Part shown: positions 1-7,508 of the stretch, one piece after another | Layout: each line of letters begins with the position of its first letter | Numbering within the stretch: the stretch's first letter is position 1 | Assembly (NCBI RefSeq): GCF_001750145.1 | Contig: NZ_CP015734.1 | Location: 62,001-126,000, forward strand | Length of the DNA: 64,000 bases | Direction of reading: 5' to 3' | DNA from: Arthrobacter sp. U41 | Lineage (GTDB): Bacteria > Actinomycetota > Actinomycetes > Actinomycetales > Micrococcaceae | The notes under the pieces: generated by a model | Databases searched by the model: none | Told to the model about the DNA's origin: nothing | Seen by the model: the letters and a program-made list of their open reading frames with translations, nothing else | Made by a program: the position numbers and the translations under genes

Positions 1-158
1 CCGCGATGGTACCGGGAAACACCACCGGGAAGTTGCGGTCTGAAACGTGCCTCTCGATTGTTCAAGAGCGAGCTCCTTCCAAACCGCCACCGCCAAACCA
101 CGGCCGGCCACCCCACCGCCCCGTGCGGTAGCGTAATATCTATACCAACGAACTTAGA

Positions 159-521
159 TTAGCGAACTATAGTTCTGATGTCTAGGGTGCGCGGGGTGGG
201 CTCAGGGACGAGGACCGCGAGGAGTTCATCCAGTTCGTGACCGGCATCGACGGGATGGCGGAAGGGACGGCCCGTGGCGACGGTGTAGCTGTTGCGCCGC
301 CCGGTCCGCGTCCTGGTGATATAGCCGGCCTCAACAAGGTCAGCTGTGATCTTCTGAGCTGCCCGCTCCGTCACACCCACCAGGGCGGCGACGTCGCGCA
401 ACCGGATCTGCGGGTCACGGGCGATGGTCAGAAGGACGTGGGCGTGGTTGGTGAGGAACGTCCAACGCGTTTCGCCGGCAGGCACGGCGGGTGTCCCTGA
501 ATCAAAATCCTTGGTTGCCAT
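159..521 (-). CDS. Winged-helix DNA-binding regulator (paralog 1 of 3)
   Basis: Small winged helix-turn-helix protein of about 120 residues. It shows the family signature WTFLTNHAHVLL, then RLRDVAALVGVTERAAQ (recognition helix) and GYITRTRTGRRNSYTV (wing). I chose the ATG at 521 (MATKDF) because the upstream extension is basic and unlike its paralogs at 10580 and 11786. It is divergent from terC at 624, with about 100 bp between, so it may control terC and itself. The last codons overlap a perfect 12-bp palindrome, GAACTATAGTTC (164-175). Ligand and target are not visible. Small MarR/ArsR-like regulators of this type are common in Actinobacteria. Confidence 0.8.
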   Translation of the reverse strand: MATKDFDSGTPAVPAGETRWTFLTNHAHVLLTIARDPQIRLRDVAALVGVTERAAQKITADLVEAGYITRTRTGRRNSYTVATGRPFRHPVDAGHELDELLAVLVPEPTPRTLDIRTIVR

Positions 522-623
522 TTCAAGGACAATAGTCGATCGGACCCGCAGACGCCCGGTCGGCGGCCGGGAGCGCAGGGAAAGCAATCAGTCTCTATCA
601 GCTAATGACAAGAAAGGCTACCA

Positions 624-1628
624 ATGCTCGAAGTCAGTGCACTCCGCTGGATGCTCACCATCGGACTTATTCTCGGGCTGCTCGCCCTGGATCTTGGACT
701 GGCCGCAGCCCGGCCCCACGTTGTCAAGTTCCGCGAGGCCGCAATCTCATCAATTCTGTACATTGCCGTGGCCATTGTCTTCGGACTGGTCTTCGCGATG
801 CAGGTGGGCTGGGACTACGGCGCGGAATACTTCGCCGGCTACATCGTCGAAAAAAGCCTCTCCATCGATAACCTCTTCGTCTTCGTGATCATCATGTCGA
901 CCTTCGCCGTTCCTGAGAAGTACCAGCAGAAGGTCCTGATCTTCGGAATCGCGCTGGCTCTGGTCATGCGGGCGATCTTCATCGCCCTGGGTGCAGCACT
1001 GCTCCAGCTGTTTTCCTTCATGTTCCTAATCTTTGGCCTGATCCTGATTGTGACCGCTGTGCAGCTTTACCGGCACCGCAACGCCGACCCGGACGTGCAG
1101 GACAACGTGCTGGTCCGGGTGGCCCGCCGGACATTGACCGTCACCAAGGACTACGAGGGCGGCCGGATGTTCACCCGCATCGCCGGCCGCCGCGCGGTAA
1201 CGCCGCTGTTCATAGTGCTGCTGGCAATCGGGAGCACCGACCTATTATTCGCACTCGACTCCATCCCGGCCATTTTCGGCATCACCGCCGAGCCGTACAT
1301 CGTCTTCACCGCCAATGCCTTCGCCCTGCTCGGTTTGCGGGCCTTGTACTTCCTTGTGAAGGGCCTCCTGGATCGGCTGGTCTACCTCTCCACTGGACTG
1401 GCGCTCATCCTGGCCTTCATCGGCGTGAAACTGGTCCTGCACTGGGGCCACGGCCTCGATGGCCGGGTACCGGAAATCAGCACCAACACCAGCCTCATCG
1501 TCATCGCAGTAATTCTGACAGTGACCACAACCGCCAGCCTGATCAAGGTCCGCAGGGACCCCACCGCACGCGCCCACGCGGGTTCTCTCACAGCGGAGAA
1601 ACCGTCCAATCCAGGGCCGACCGGCTGA
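624..1628 (+). CDS. TerC family integral membrane protein (copy 1)
   Basis: A 334-residue polytopic membrane protein with about nine hydrophobic segments. Family signatures include YFAGYIVEKSLSIDNLFVF (the acidic S-D-N motif), DLLFALDSIPAIFGIT and FIGVKLVLHWGHG. TerC/Alx proteins act in the inner membrane in metal (Mn, tellurite) homeostasis. The specific substrate here is inferred, not shown. The ATG at 624 follows an AAGAAAGG-type Shine-Dalgarno. A second full TerC copy lies at 2537-3724 on the other strand, and two TerC scraps lie at about 7350 and 10770. Confidence 0.93.
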   Translation: MLEVSALRWMLTIGLILGLLALDLGLAAARPHVVKFREAAISSILYIAVAIVFGLVFAMQVGWDYGAEYFAGYIVEKSLSIDNLFVFVIIMSTFAVPEKYQQKVLIFGIALALVMRAIFIALGAALLQLFSFMFLIFGLILIVTAVQLYRHRNADPDVQDNVLVRVARRTLTVTKDYEGGRMFTRIAGRRAVTPLFIVLLAIGSTDLLFALDSIPAIFGITAEPYIVFTANAFALLGLRALYFLVKGLLDRLVYLSTGLALILAFIGVKLVLHWGHGLDGRVPEISTNTSLIVIAVILTVTTTASLIKVRRDPTARAHAGSLTAEKPSNPGPTG

Positions 1629-1634
1629 CCGGAC

Positions 1635-1898
1635 ATGGCCTTCCAGAACCAGCTTCAGCTCCTCAGGCCCAAGGCCTGTGGTGGCCGGCGAATCCGGCAG
1701 GCTGCAGAACTACAGGCAGCGGCTGATGTTTCGGTGGCGCTGGAATGGGCAGTCGTCGTGCTCGTGGTGACGCTGCTCATCATCGGCTACCTCGCGATCC
1801 GGCGCCTCGAGCTGCCGTTCCGCTACAAAGCCATGATCGCATTCGTTGGGGTGGGTAGCGGCCCGACACCCACCCGCCCAAAGGAGACTGCTTGCTGA
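1635..1898 (+). CDS. Possible small membrane protein
   Basis: Short open frame just after terC. It has one convincing transmembrane stretch (ALEWAVVVLVVTLLIIGYLA) followed by a basic RRLELPFRYK loop. The N-terminal 33 residues look non-coding. A GTG start near 1734 would give a 54-residue single-pass protein. The end overlaps the next gene by 7 bases. I do not recognise a family and it may be spurious. Confidence 0.35.
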   Translation: MAFQNQLQLLRPKACGGRRIRQAAELQAAADVSVALEWAVVVLVVTLLIIGYLAIRRLELPFRYKAMIAFVGVGSGPTPTRPKETAC

Positions 1899-2506
1899 TC
1901 GTGCTCACCGGAATTGACGGTTCAGGAAAGACGACGGCGGCACGGGCCCTGGTTGATGCCGCCCGCCGCGCGGGCCAGGGCGCCCTGTTTCTCGGCAACT
2001 ATGCGGGTCGCCGACAGATGTCCCTGATCAGTGCCAGGCTCGGGGTTCACCTGCCACCGCGGCTGGCGGACTTTCTGGAAACGACAGTCCGGACGCTCAA
2101 CGTCCTGAATTCACACCGCCGCGCCCGACGATTTCCCGGCCTGGTGGTCATGGATCGGGACCTGCATTGCCAGCTCGCGCTGCGCCAGATGCACGGACTC
2201 TCCCGGGGCCGCGTGCTCCCGTTCCTCATCCGCGCGCTCCCCCAGCCCGACCTCGTCATCTACCTCGACATTGACCCCCACGAGGCCCACGCGCGGGTTC
2301 TTGCGCGGGGCACCGACTCCGAACGGCTCGAAGACCTTCAGTCCTTGGACGAGGCCTATCACTCACTCCCGGAATTCCCCCGGTTTGCCGTCATTCCCGC
2401 TGACGGGCCGCCTTCCGAGGTGCTGGCCCTGTTGCAGGCCGCCATCGCACAGGCCTGCGGAGGGCCGGCCGGGGAGCACTCCCCCCGCCGGCCCCCGCCT
2501 GAGTAG
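1892..2506 (+). CDS. Thymidylate kinase-like P-loop kinase
   Basis: A 204-residue P-loop nucleoside-monophosphate-kinase fold. The Walker A is GIDGSGKTT at the extreme N-terminus, VVMDRDLHCQLALRQ carries the DR(D/Y) motif of dTMP kinases, and DLVIYLDIDPHEAHARVLARG matches the core strand plus LID region. The TTG start at 1892 is supported by an AAGGAG Shine-Dalgarno five bases upstream. Family members phosphorylate dTMP, but divergent plasmid-borne homologues often have other or unknown substrates. The gene converges on the second terC with about 30 bp between. Confidence 0.8.
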   Translation: MLIVLTGIDGSGKTTAARALVDAARRAGQGALFLGNYAGRRQMSLISARLGVHLPPRLADFLETTVRTLNVLNSHRRARRFPGLVVMDRDLHCQLALRQMHGLSRGRVLPFLIRALPQPDLVIYLDIDPHEAHARVLARGTDSERLEDLQSLDEAYHSLPEFPRFAVIPADGPPSEVLALLQAAIAQACGGPAGEHSPRRPPPE

Positions 2507-2536
2507 CCAGAACGAGGGACCAGCGGGTGCCGCAAC

Positions 2537-3724
2537 TCAGCGCGCGAGGTACTCTTCGTGCTGCCGGTGCGCTTCCGCGACCAGCGCCCGAATCTTGTCA
2601 ATGTCCTTGGCCTTGTTGCGGTACTTCGGATCCATGGTGAGAATCTGGGACTCTTCATCGGTCAGCATCCGGTACATCCGCTCGCGTTCGGACGCGTCAG
2701 CGGTGTATTCCAGGTCAAGGTAGTTGACGGCGTGCCGGCGTGCATTGTTGATGGACGTCTGGGCTTTGCCGGCCTTGCTCAGCAGCGACGCGACGACGGT
2801 CAGGACGAGCACCCCAACAATGACAGTCAGTGAGGTGGCCGTGCTGATCTCGACGACGGGAACGGGCTGGCCGTCGTTGATGAACGGCAGGTTGTTCTCA
2901 TGCAGGGCGTGGAGCACCAGCTTGACCCCGATGAAGGCGAGAATCACCGCCAGGCCGTACGCGAGGTAGATGAGGCGGTCCAGGAGCCCGTCGATCAGGA
3001 AGTACAACTGGCGCAGACCCATCAAGGAAAACGCGGTGGCGGTGAAGACGATGAACACGTTCTGGGTCAGCCCGAAGATCGCCGGGATCGAGTCCAGGGC
3101 AAACAGAATGTCGGTTCCGCCGATGGCCACCATGACCAGCAGCATCGGCGTCAGCGCCCGCTTGCCATCGTGGATGGTAAAGAGCTTGTCCCCGTCGTAG
3201 TGCTCCGTGGTGTGGAAGAGCTTCCTGGCAATGCGGATCATGAAATTATCCGCCTCGTCGTCGCCGTGGGCGTCCGGCCGGAGCAGGTTACCCGCGGTGA
3301 GCAGCAGGATCAGACCGAAGATGTAGAACACCCATGCGAAGGAATTGATCAGCGCGGCCCCGAGGAAGATGAAGCCGGTGCGGGCGATCAGCGAGAAGAC
3401 GATGCCGAAGAGCAGCACCTTCTGCTGGTCCTCGCGGGGCACCCGGAAACTCGCGATGATGATCAGGAAGACAAACAGGTTGTCGACAGAGAGGGCCTTC
3501 TCCGTGATGTAGCCGGCGAAGTATTCCGACCCCATCGCGGTGCCGCCGAAAATCCACACCAGGACGCCGAACAAGACCGCCAGGCCCACGTAGAGGGCCG
3601 ACCACGCGGCCGCCTCCTTGAGCGTGGGCACATGGGCCTTGCGGATGTGGAAGAAGTAGTCGAAAGCCAGCAAGGCCAGAATGACGGCAATGGTGACTGC
3701 CCAAATAAGGGGAGAAACGGTCAT
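2537..3724 (-). CDS. TerC family integral membrane protein (copy 2)
   Basis: A 395-residue TerC protein, longer than copy 1 because of a charged cytoplasmic tail (ESQILTMDPKYRNKAKDIDKI) after the last membrane segment. It has YFAGYITEKALSVDNLFVF, DILFALDSIPAIFGLT and FIGVKLVLHALHENNLPF. This long-tailed form is the usual actinobacterial TerC. I chose the ATG at 3724 because a GGAAG sits nine bases upstream; a TTG at 3733 is the alternative. Likely role is metal-ion (Mn) export or tellurite-type resistance, by family. Confidence 0.93.
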   Translation of the reverse strand: MTVSPLIWAVTIAVILALLAFDYFFHIRKAHVPTLKEAAAWSALYVGLAVLFGVLVWIFGGTAMGSEYFAGYITEKALSVDNLFVFLIIIASFRVPREDQQKVLLFGIVFSLIARTGFIFLGAALINSFAWVFYIFGLILLLTAGNLLRPDAHGDDEADNFMIRIARKLFHTTEHYDGDKLFTIHDGKRALTPMLLVMVAIGGTDILFALDSIPAIFGLTQNVFIVFTATAFSLMGLRQLYFLIDGLLDRLIYLAYGLAVILAFIGVKLVLHALHENNLPFINDGQPVPVVEISTATSLTVIVGVLVLTVVASLLSKAGKAQTSINNARRHAVNYLDLEYTADASERERMYRMLTDEESQILTMDPKYRNKAKDIDKIRALVAEAHRQHEEYLAR

Positions 3725-3787
3725 GGTGCTCAACTTCCGTGAAGGATCCGGCCGGTTCGGTCCGGCAATTCGGACGATCTGAGAATT

Positions 3788-4262
3788 TTATGCGCTGGTG
3801 GCATCCTGCACCTCGCCCACAAGTTCCTCAATGATGTCCTCGAGGAAGAGCACGCCGGTGGTGTTGCCGTGGGCGTCGAAGACCCGGGCGACGTGGGCTC
3901 CGGTGCGGCGCATCGTGGCCAGCGCGTCCTCAAGTTCGCTGCCGCTGAACGCCGACGCCAGCTTCCGGGATCCGCTTGGCGGGGACCGCGTCGCTGAACG
4001 CGGCCGGCGTCGCGAGGTCCATAACGTCCTTGAGGTGCAGGTAGCCGGTGGGGGCTCCGTCGTCGTCCGTGAGGATGTAACGGGAGTAGCCGTGCGCCGC
4101 GACGGCCCGCTGGATGTCCGCCGGCGTCGCCGAAGAGGGCAGCAGCACCATCTCAGCGATCGGCACTTCCACGTCGGCGACGGTCTTGGCCGTGAACTCG
4201 AAGGCCGCCGTCAGGGTTCCGCTGGTGTCCGTCAGCATCCCGTCCCTGGTGGACTGCTCCAC
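3788..4262 (-). pseudogene. CNNM/HlyC-type protein, CBS-domain remnant
   Basis: Remnant of a DUF21-CBS membrane protein. One frame gives the CBS segment (MLTDTSGTLTAAFEFTAKTV, then HGYSRYILTDDDGAPTGYLH). After a one-base shift near 3970 the next frame gives a C-terminus containing MRRTGAHVARVFDAHG and LEDIIEELVGEVQDATSA. The whole N-terminal DUF21 membrane domain (about 200 residues) is missing. The 5' end abuts a relaxase relic, so this is a recombination junction. A second, longer broken CNNM gene is at 12507-13803. Confidence 0.75.
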
Positions 4263-4269
4263 AATGTTC

Positions 4270-4441
4270 GCGACTGCTGTTCCGCACCCACCAGCACGGC
4301 CTTGGGCATGGTGCCGGTGAACGGGGCAAGCTGTTGCTCGACCACTGCACGGATGCGCTGTGCCTCACGGGTTCGTCCGGACTGCTGATGCATTTCATAG
4401 ACGGCGAAGGTGGTGTTGATCAGCTGCACCATTTGTCCCAC
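4270..4441 (-). pseudogene. Relaxase C-terminal fragment
   Basis: The reading contains MHQQSGRTREAQRIRAVVEQ and PKAVLVGAEQQ. This matches closely the C-terminal region of the complete relaxase at 37889-39505, which has MHQQSGRTREAQRLRAVVTE and PVTVGAPEQ. Nothing upstream of it resembles the rest of a relaxase. It is a plasmid-backbone relic fused to the CNNM remnant. Confidence 0.8.
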
Positions 4442-4864
4442 AAGTCCGGCGACAATGACCAGTTACGGCTGTAACTTTTGCGACGCCGCTGTCATTCTCC
4501 TCTAAGTCGTCTGCACGAAATGTCCAGAGTCGTCTGCACGGCCACTACATGTCCGCGAGGGGATCCTGTCTTGGGACGACCCTGTGACCGGAGCTCGACC
4601 TCACGATCGGCCTAGTCAGCTGCTCCACGGTTGAGGGTATGAGGCGGGCGGCACGGTCTTGCGCCGGCGCTGACCGGGCCCGGCTCGTCAACCCACGCGG
4701 ATGCCATTGTCTTGTCGTGTCCGGATGAGGCGACCGGTGAACTTGCCCGACGAGGTGCCTTATCTGCGCCATCGTAGGTGCCTCGAGTCCGAGGTGTGGG
4801 TCTCGTGCATCCGGTAGCCGGGCCATGGATGGAATGCCTGGCAGATGCAATCCTGCAGCACGCG
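4442..4864. other. Intergenic, no gene recognised
   Basis: About 420 bases with no reading frame that resembles a protein family or carries a credible start. It follows the relaxase relic and may be unrecognisable backbone debris. Confidence 0.5.
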
Positions 4865-5383
4865 TCAATGCGATCGGCGAAAGGTCGCGAAGACGAAAAG
4901 CAGGCCGCCGACGAGTGCGGTCGAGATGCCTAGGGCCAGGATCTCCTCGGGTGAGGGCCTGGAAATGAGGCGCTCCAAATATCGGACGGCAAGGACCAGG
5001 ACCAGGGTGCCGGCTATCCGCCCCTTTAGGTGATCAAAGGAGGTGGTGGTCAACGACGGCGGAAGATCGAGGTCGTGCACGAACAGCTCCCAGATCCCAA
5101 AGCCGACGATGAGCAACACGGTCGCGATCAGGATGGAATCGATGCTCTCGAACAGTTTCACCAGGGCCGGATCGGAGGACAGGCCTTCTACGGCCAAGAT
5201 GTGGACGAACGTCACTGCCTTGCCCAGGGCCCAAAGGTAGGTTACGGCCGAAAGGAACAGCGCAGTGGCTGCCCCGATGACGGCGACGTACCGGATGTGT
5301 TCGATAGCCAGGCGCCGGCGCCGGCGGCGGGATGTCGGGTCGTTTTCCGGTTGCGGCACTGAACCGTCCGTTCGGGGCTGCAT
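4865..5383 (-). CDS. YqhA family (UPF0114) membrane protein
   Basis: A 172-residue membrane protein with a basic N-terminus (RRRRRRLAIEHIRYVAVIG) and three to four hydrophobic segments. The family signature is ESIDSILIATVLLIVGFGI followed by WELFVHDLDLPPSL. The C-terminus has an RYLERLISRPSPEEILALG loop and a final membrane helix. UPF0114/YqhA proteins are inner-membrane proteins of uncertain function. Setting among TerC, antiporter and ATPase genes suggests ion or stress physiology. The next 299 bases (5384-5682) hold no recognised gene. Confidence 0.82.
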   Translation of the reverse strand: MQPRTDGSVPQPENDPTSRRRRRRLAIEHIRYVAVIGAATALFLSAVTYLWALGKAVTFVHILAVEGLSSDPALVKLFESIDSILIATVLLIVGFGIWELFVHDLDLPPSLTTTSFDHLKGRIAGTLVLVLAVRYLERLISRPSPEEILALGISTALVGGLLFVFATFRRSH

Positions 5384-5682
5384 CGGGTCCTCTCGTCTGA
5401 ACCTTAAGGCTTCCGTGCATTACTCGCGCGGACTGCGGCCTCCTGCCTGTCGCAGTAATCCGATCGTAACGGCCGCGGGCGGAACCGGCTCATCTTTTCG
5501 ACAAAGGCGTCATCGTCCGCCTTGAGGCGCGGAGTCAACGCAAGTGTCCTTGATTCCTTGTTCCCAGATCAAGAGTGGCGGTCTTGCGCGGTGCGGTCCA
5601 TGTTTGCGGGCACTTCGGAGCAGGTCTGGGTAAGAAAGCACCACGGCCACCCGGGCACTGCTCCGACATCGTCACTTCCGGG

Positions 5683-6651
5683 TCAGGTGCGGGTCGTAAG
5701 GAGCCAGAGAAGATACCCGAGGTACAGGACGACGAAGAGCCCGCCTTCAAAACGGTGGACCCTCCGCCCGCTGAGGAATACGGGGATGCACAGCAGCACC
5801 GCCGCGGTCATCAGGGGCAGGTCCACCTGGACGAGCTGTTCGGAGACGGTGATTCCGCCCGGGGCGGTCAGCGTGGTCACCCCGAGGATGAACGCAATGT
5901 TGTAGACACTGGAGCCGATAAGGTTTCCGACCGCCACGTCACGGTCGTTTCGCACGGTGGCGACGAGAGTCGTCACCAGCTCCGGCGCAGAAGTGCCGAT
6001 GGAGACGATAGTCAACCCGATCAGGGCGTCGGATACACCCAGCTGCTGGGCGAGGTCCACGGATCCGCCCACCAACCCGTGTGCCCCCAGGACCACCACG
6101 GCGATGCCGGCCACGAGCAGAACAATATCCACGAGCTTGCCCTTCGGGGAGGGCCGGGGCGGCGGGGCGTATTCGGCTTCATACTCCGCGCGTACGGACG
6201 CCAACTCCCGCCGGCTAACACGCAGGATCACGGCCGTGTAGATCAGTGCGATGGCCACCAGCAGCACGCCGTCGGTCCGAGAGAGCGTCCGATCCAGCGT
6301 CATCAGCAGCAAGCTGATGGCTGCCAGTGCCATCATGGGTAGGTCGAAGCGGAGGATCTGACCGTGCAGTGTCAAGGGGCGCAGCAGAGCGCTGAGCCCC
6401 AGGATGAGGAGCAGGTTGACGAGATTGGTGCCGGCGATGTTGCCGACCGCGAGATCCCCGGCACCGACCCACACTGCGTCGACGCCGACGGCCAGCTCCG
6501 GGGCGCTGGTGCCGATGGAGACCACGGTCAGCCCGATGACGAGGGGAGACACACCCAATCGGGCTGCCAATCGAGTGCCTGCACGGAGCACGAGCTCGGC
6601 TCCGGCGATCAAGGCGGCCAACCCAACCACGATGAGCATCCAGCTCCCCAT
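5683..6651 (-). CDS. Calcium/sodium antiporter (CaCA family)
   Basis: A 322-residue antiporter of the cation/Ca exchanger family, YrbG type. It has the characteristic internal duplication: the first alpha repeat is GLTVVSIGTSAPELAVGV with GNIAGTNLVNLLLILG, and the second is GLTIVSIGTSAPELVTTL with GNLIGSSVYNIAFILG. The conserved acidic residues in both GTSAPEL motifs are present, so it is likely active. Two five-helix halves are linked by a loop (residues about 145-175). It probably exports Ca in exchange for Na or H. The ATG at 6651 begins MGSWMLIVVG. Confidence 0.93.
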   Translation of the reverse strand: MGSWMLIVVGLAALIAGAELVLRAGTRLAARLGVSPLVIGLTVVSIGTSAPELAVGVDAVWVGAGDLAVGNIAGTNLVNLLLILGLSALLRPLTLHGQILRFDLPMMALAAISLLLMTLDRTLSRTDGVLLVAIALIYTAVILRVSRRELASVRAEYEAEYAPPPRPSPKGKLVDIVLLVAGIAVVVLGAHGLVGGSVDLAQQLGVSDALIGLTIVSIGTSAPELVTTLVATVRNDRDVAVGNLIGSSVYNIAFILGVTTLTAPGGITVSEQLVQVDLPLMTAAVLLCIPVFLSGRRVHRFEGGLFVVLYLGYLLWLLTTRT

Positions 6652-6765
6652 GAGACCCTGAACCTCCCAAATCCGATAGATTCCGAAAATCGTCGCAACA
6701 CCTGATCATCTCAGGAGCTGCAATGGACCCCCAAGGGTCCAGGAACCGCCCTGACGTGCGCGTCC

Positions 6766-7002
6766 GTGGAGGCACAAGTCGCGCTCGTTGCAAGGACTGA
6801 GCGGCAGATGCTCACCATCCCGAGTCTGTTGACTTCGTCACCACCTTCGGAACGTTCCGATTCTCCTGCGGAACGCCGCGCCATTGCTGCGGACCTGACG
6901 TCCCTGCACAATTTGCTTGCCCGTTCCTCGAACAACATCAAGAAACTCGCACGGCAGGCAAACGCTACGGGCGAATTCCCCGCAGAACGAGCGGAGCACT
7001 GA
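6766..7002 (+). pseudogene. MobC fragment
   Basis: The reading SLHNLLARSSNNIKKLARQA followed by NATGEFPAE matches the C-terminal half of the intact MobC at 39508-39900 (SLHNLLARSSVNINQLARQA, NATSEFPAE). It also keeps VALVARTERQ against the intact AALVARAERE. The basic DNA-binding N-terminus and the last 20 residues are missing. It is a relic of a mobilization region, here on the opposite strand to the relaxase relic at 4270. Confidence 0.8.
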
Positions 7003-7349
7003 CCACCACCCGAGCACAGCAAGCCTGGCGGGAGATCCACCTCAGAGACACATGCGAACCTTGTTTCGCGAGTTTATGTGCTTTAGTCTGGCTGTATCAG
7101 TTTAGCCCCGCCAACGGCAGTGGCAAGAGGAGTTCCTGTGTCGGACCTGATCCCGTGGTTTGCTCTGGCCTTGTGGTCCGCCGCCATCGCCCTGCGGTTG
7201 CATCCGCGAACTCGTTGCTGGGCCCCGCGCGGCATCGTGGGCAGCGCGGGAACGAGGACCTGCGGGCCTGTCCATATCATCCGTCCCCCTGACGGGCCGG
7301 TACCTCGATGACCCGCCACGAATGGCGGCAAGTTCCGATGTGTACCTCA

Positions 7350-7475
7350 TGCCGGCTGATTGTCCACCGCTTCGTCTACCTCAAGGTCGGCCTTGCCCTG
7401 GTGTTGATCCGGATGGCAAACAAGACGATGCTCAAGATGGACTCGAGTACACCCCCATCAACCTCTCCGACCGGA
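7350..7475 (+). pseudogene. TerC-like scrap
   Basis: Within a roughly 500-base stretch without an intact gene (7003-7508), one frame reads HRFVYLKVGLALVLIRMANK then TMLKMD. This resembles the C-terminal membrane region of TerC proteins (compare DRLVYLSTGLALILAFIGVK in copy 1). It is a degraded remnant with no start. The rest of the stretch holds nothing I recognise. Confidence 0.5.
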
Positions 7476-7508
7476 TACCACACCAGACACCACGAGGAAT
7501 GAACAGTA

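Noticed and set aside
2900..3742. Long plus-strand frame rich in Glu/Gln/Asp
   Set aside because: Antisense shadow of terC copy 2; no start signal or family resemblance.
4545..4868. Minus-strand frame of 107 residues
   Set aside because: No domain pattern and no ribosome site; the sequence lies in backbone debris.
5575..6342. Plus-strand frame of 255 residues
   Set aside because: Antisense to the intact Ca/Na antiporter; His/Gln/Gly-rich shadow.
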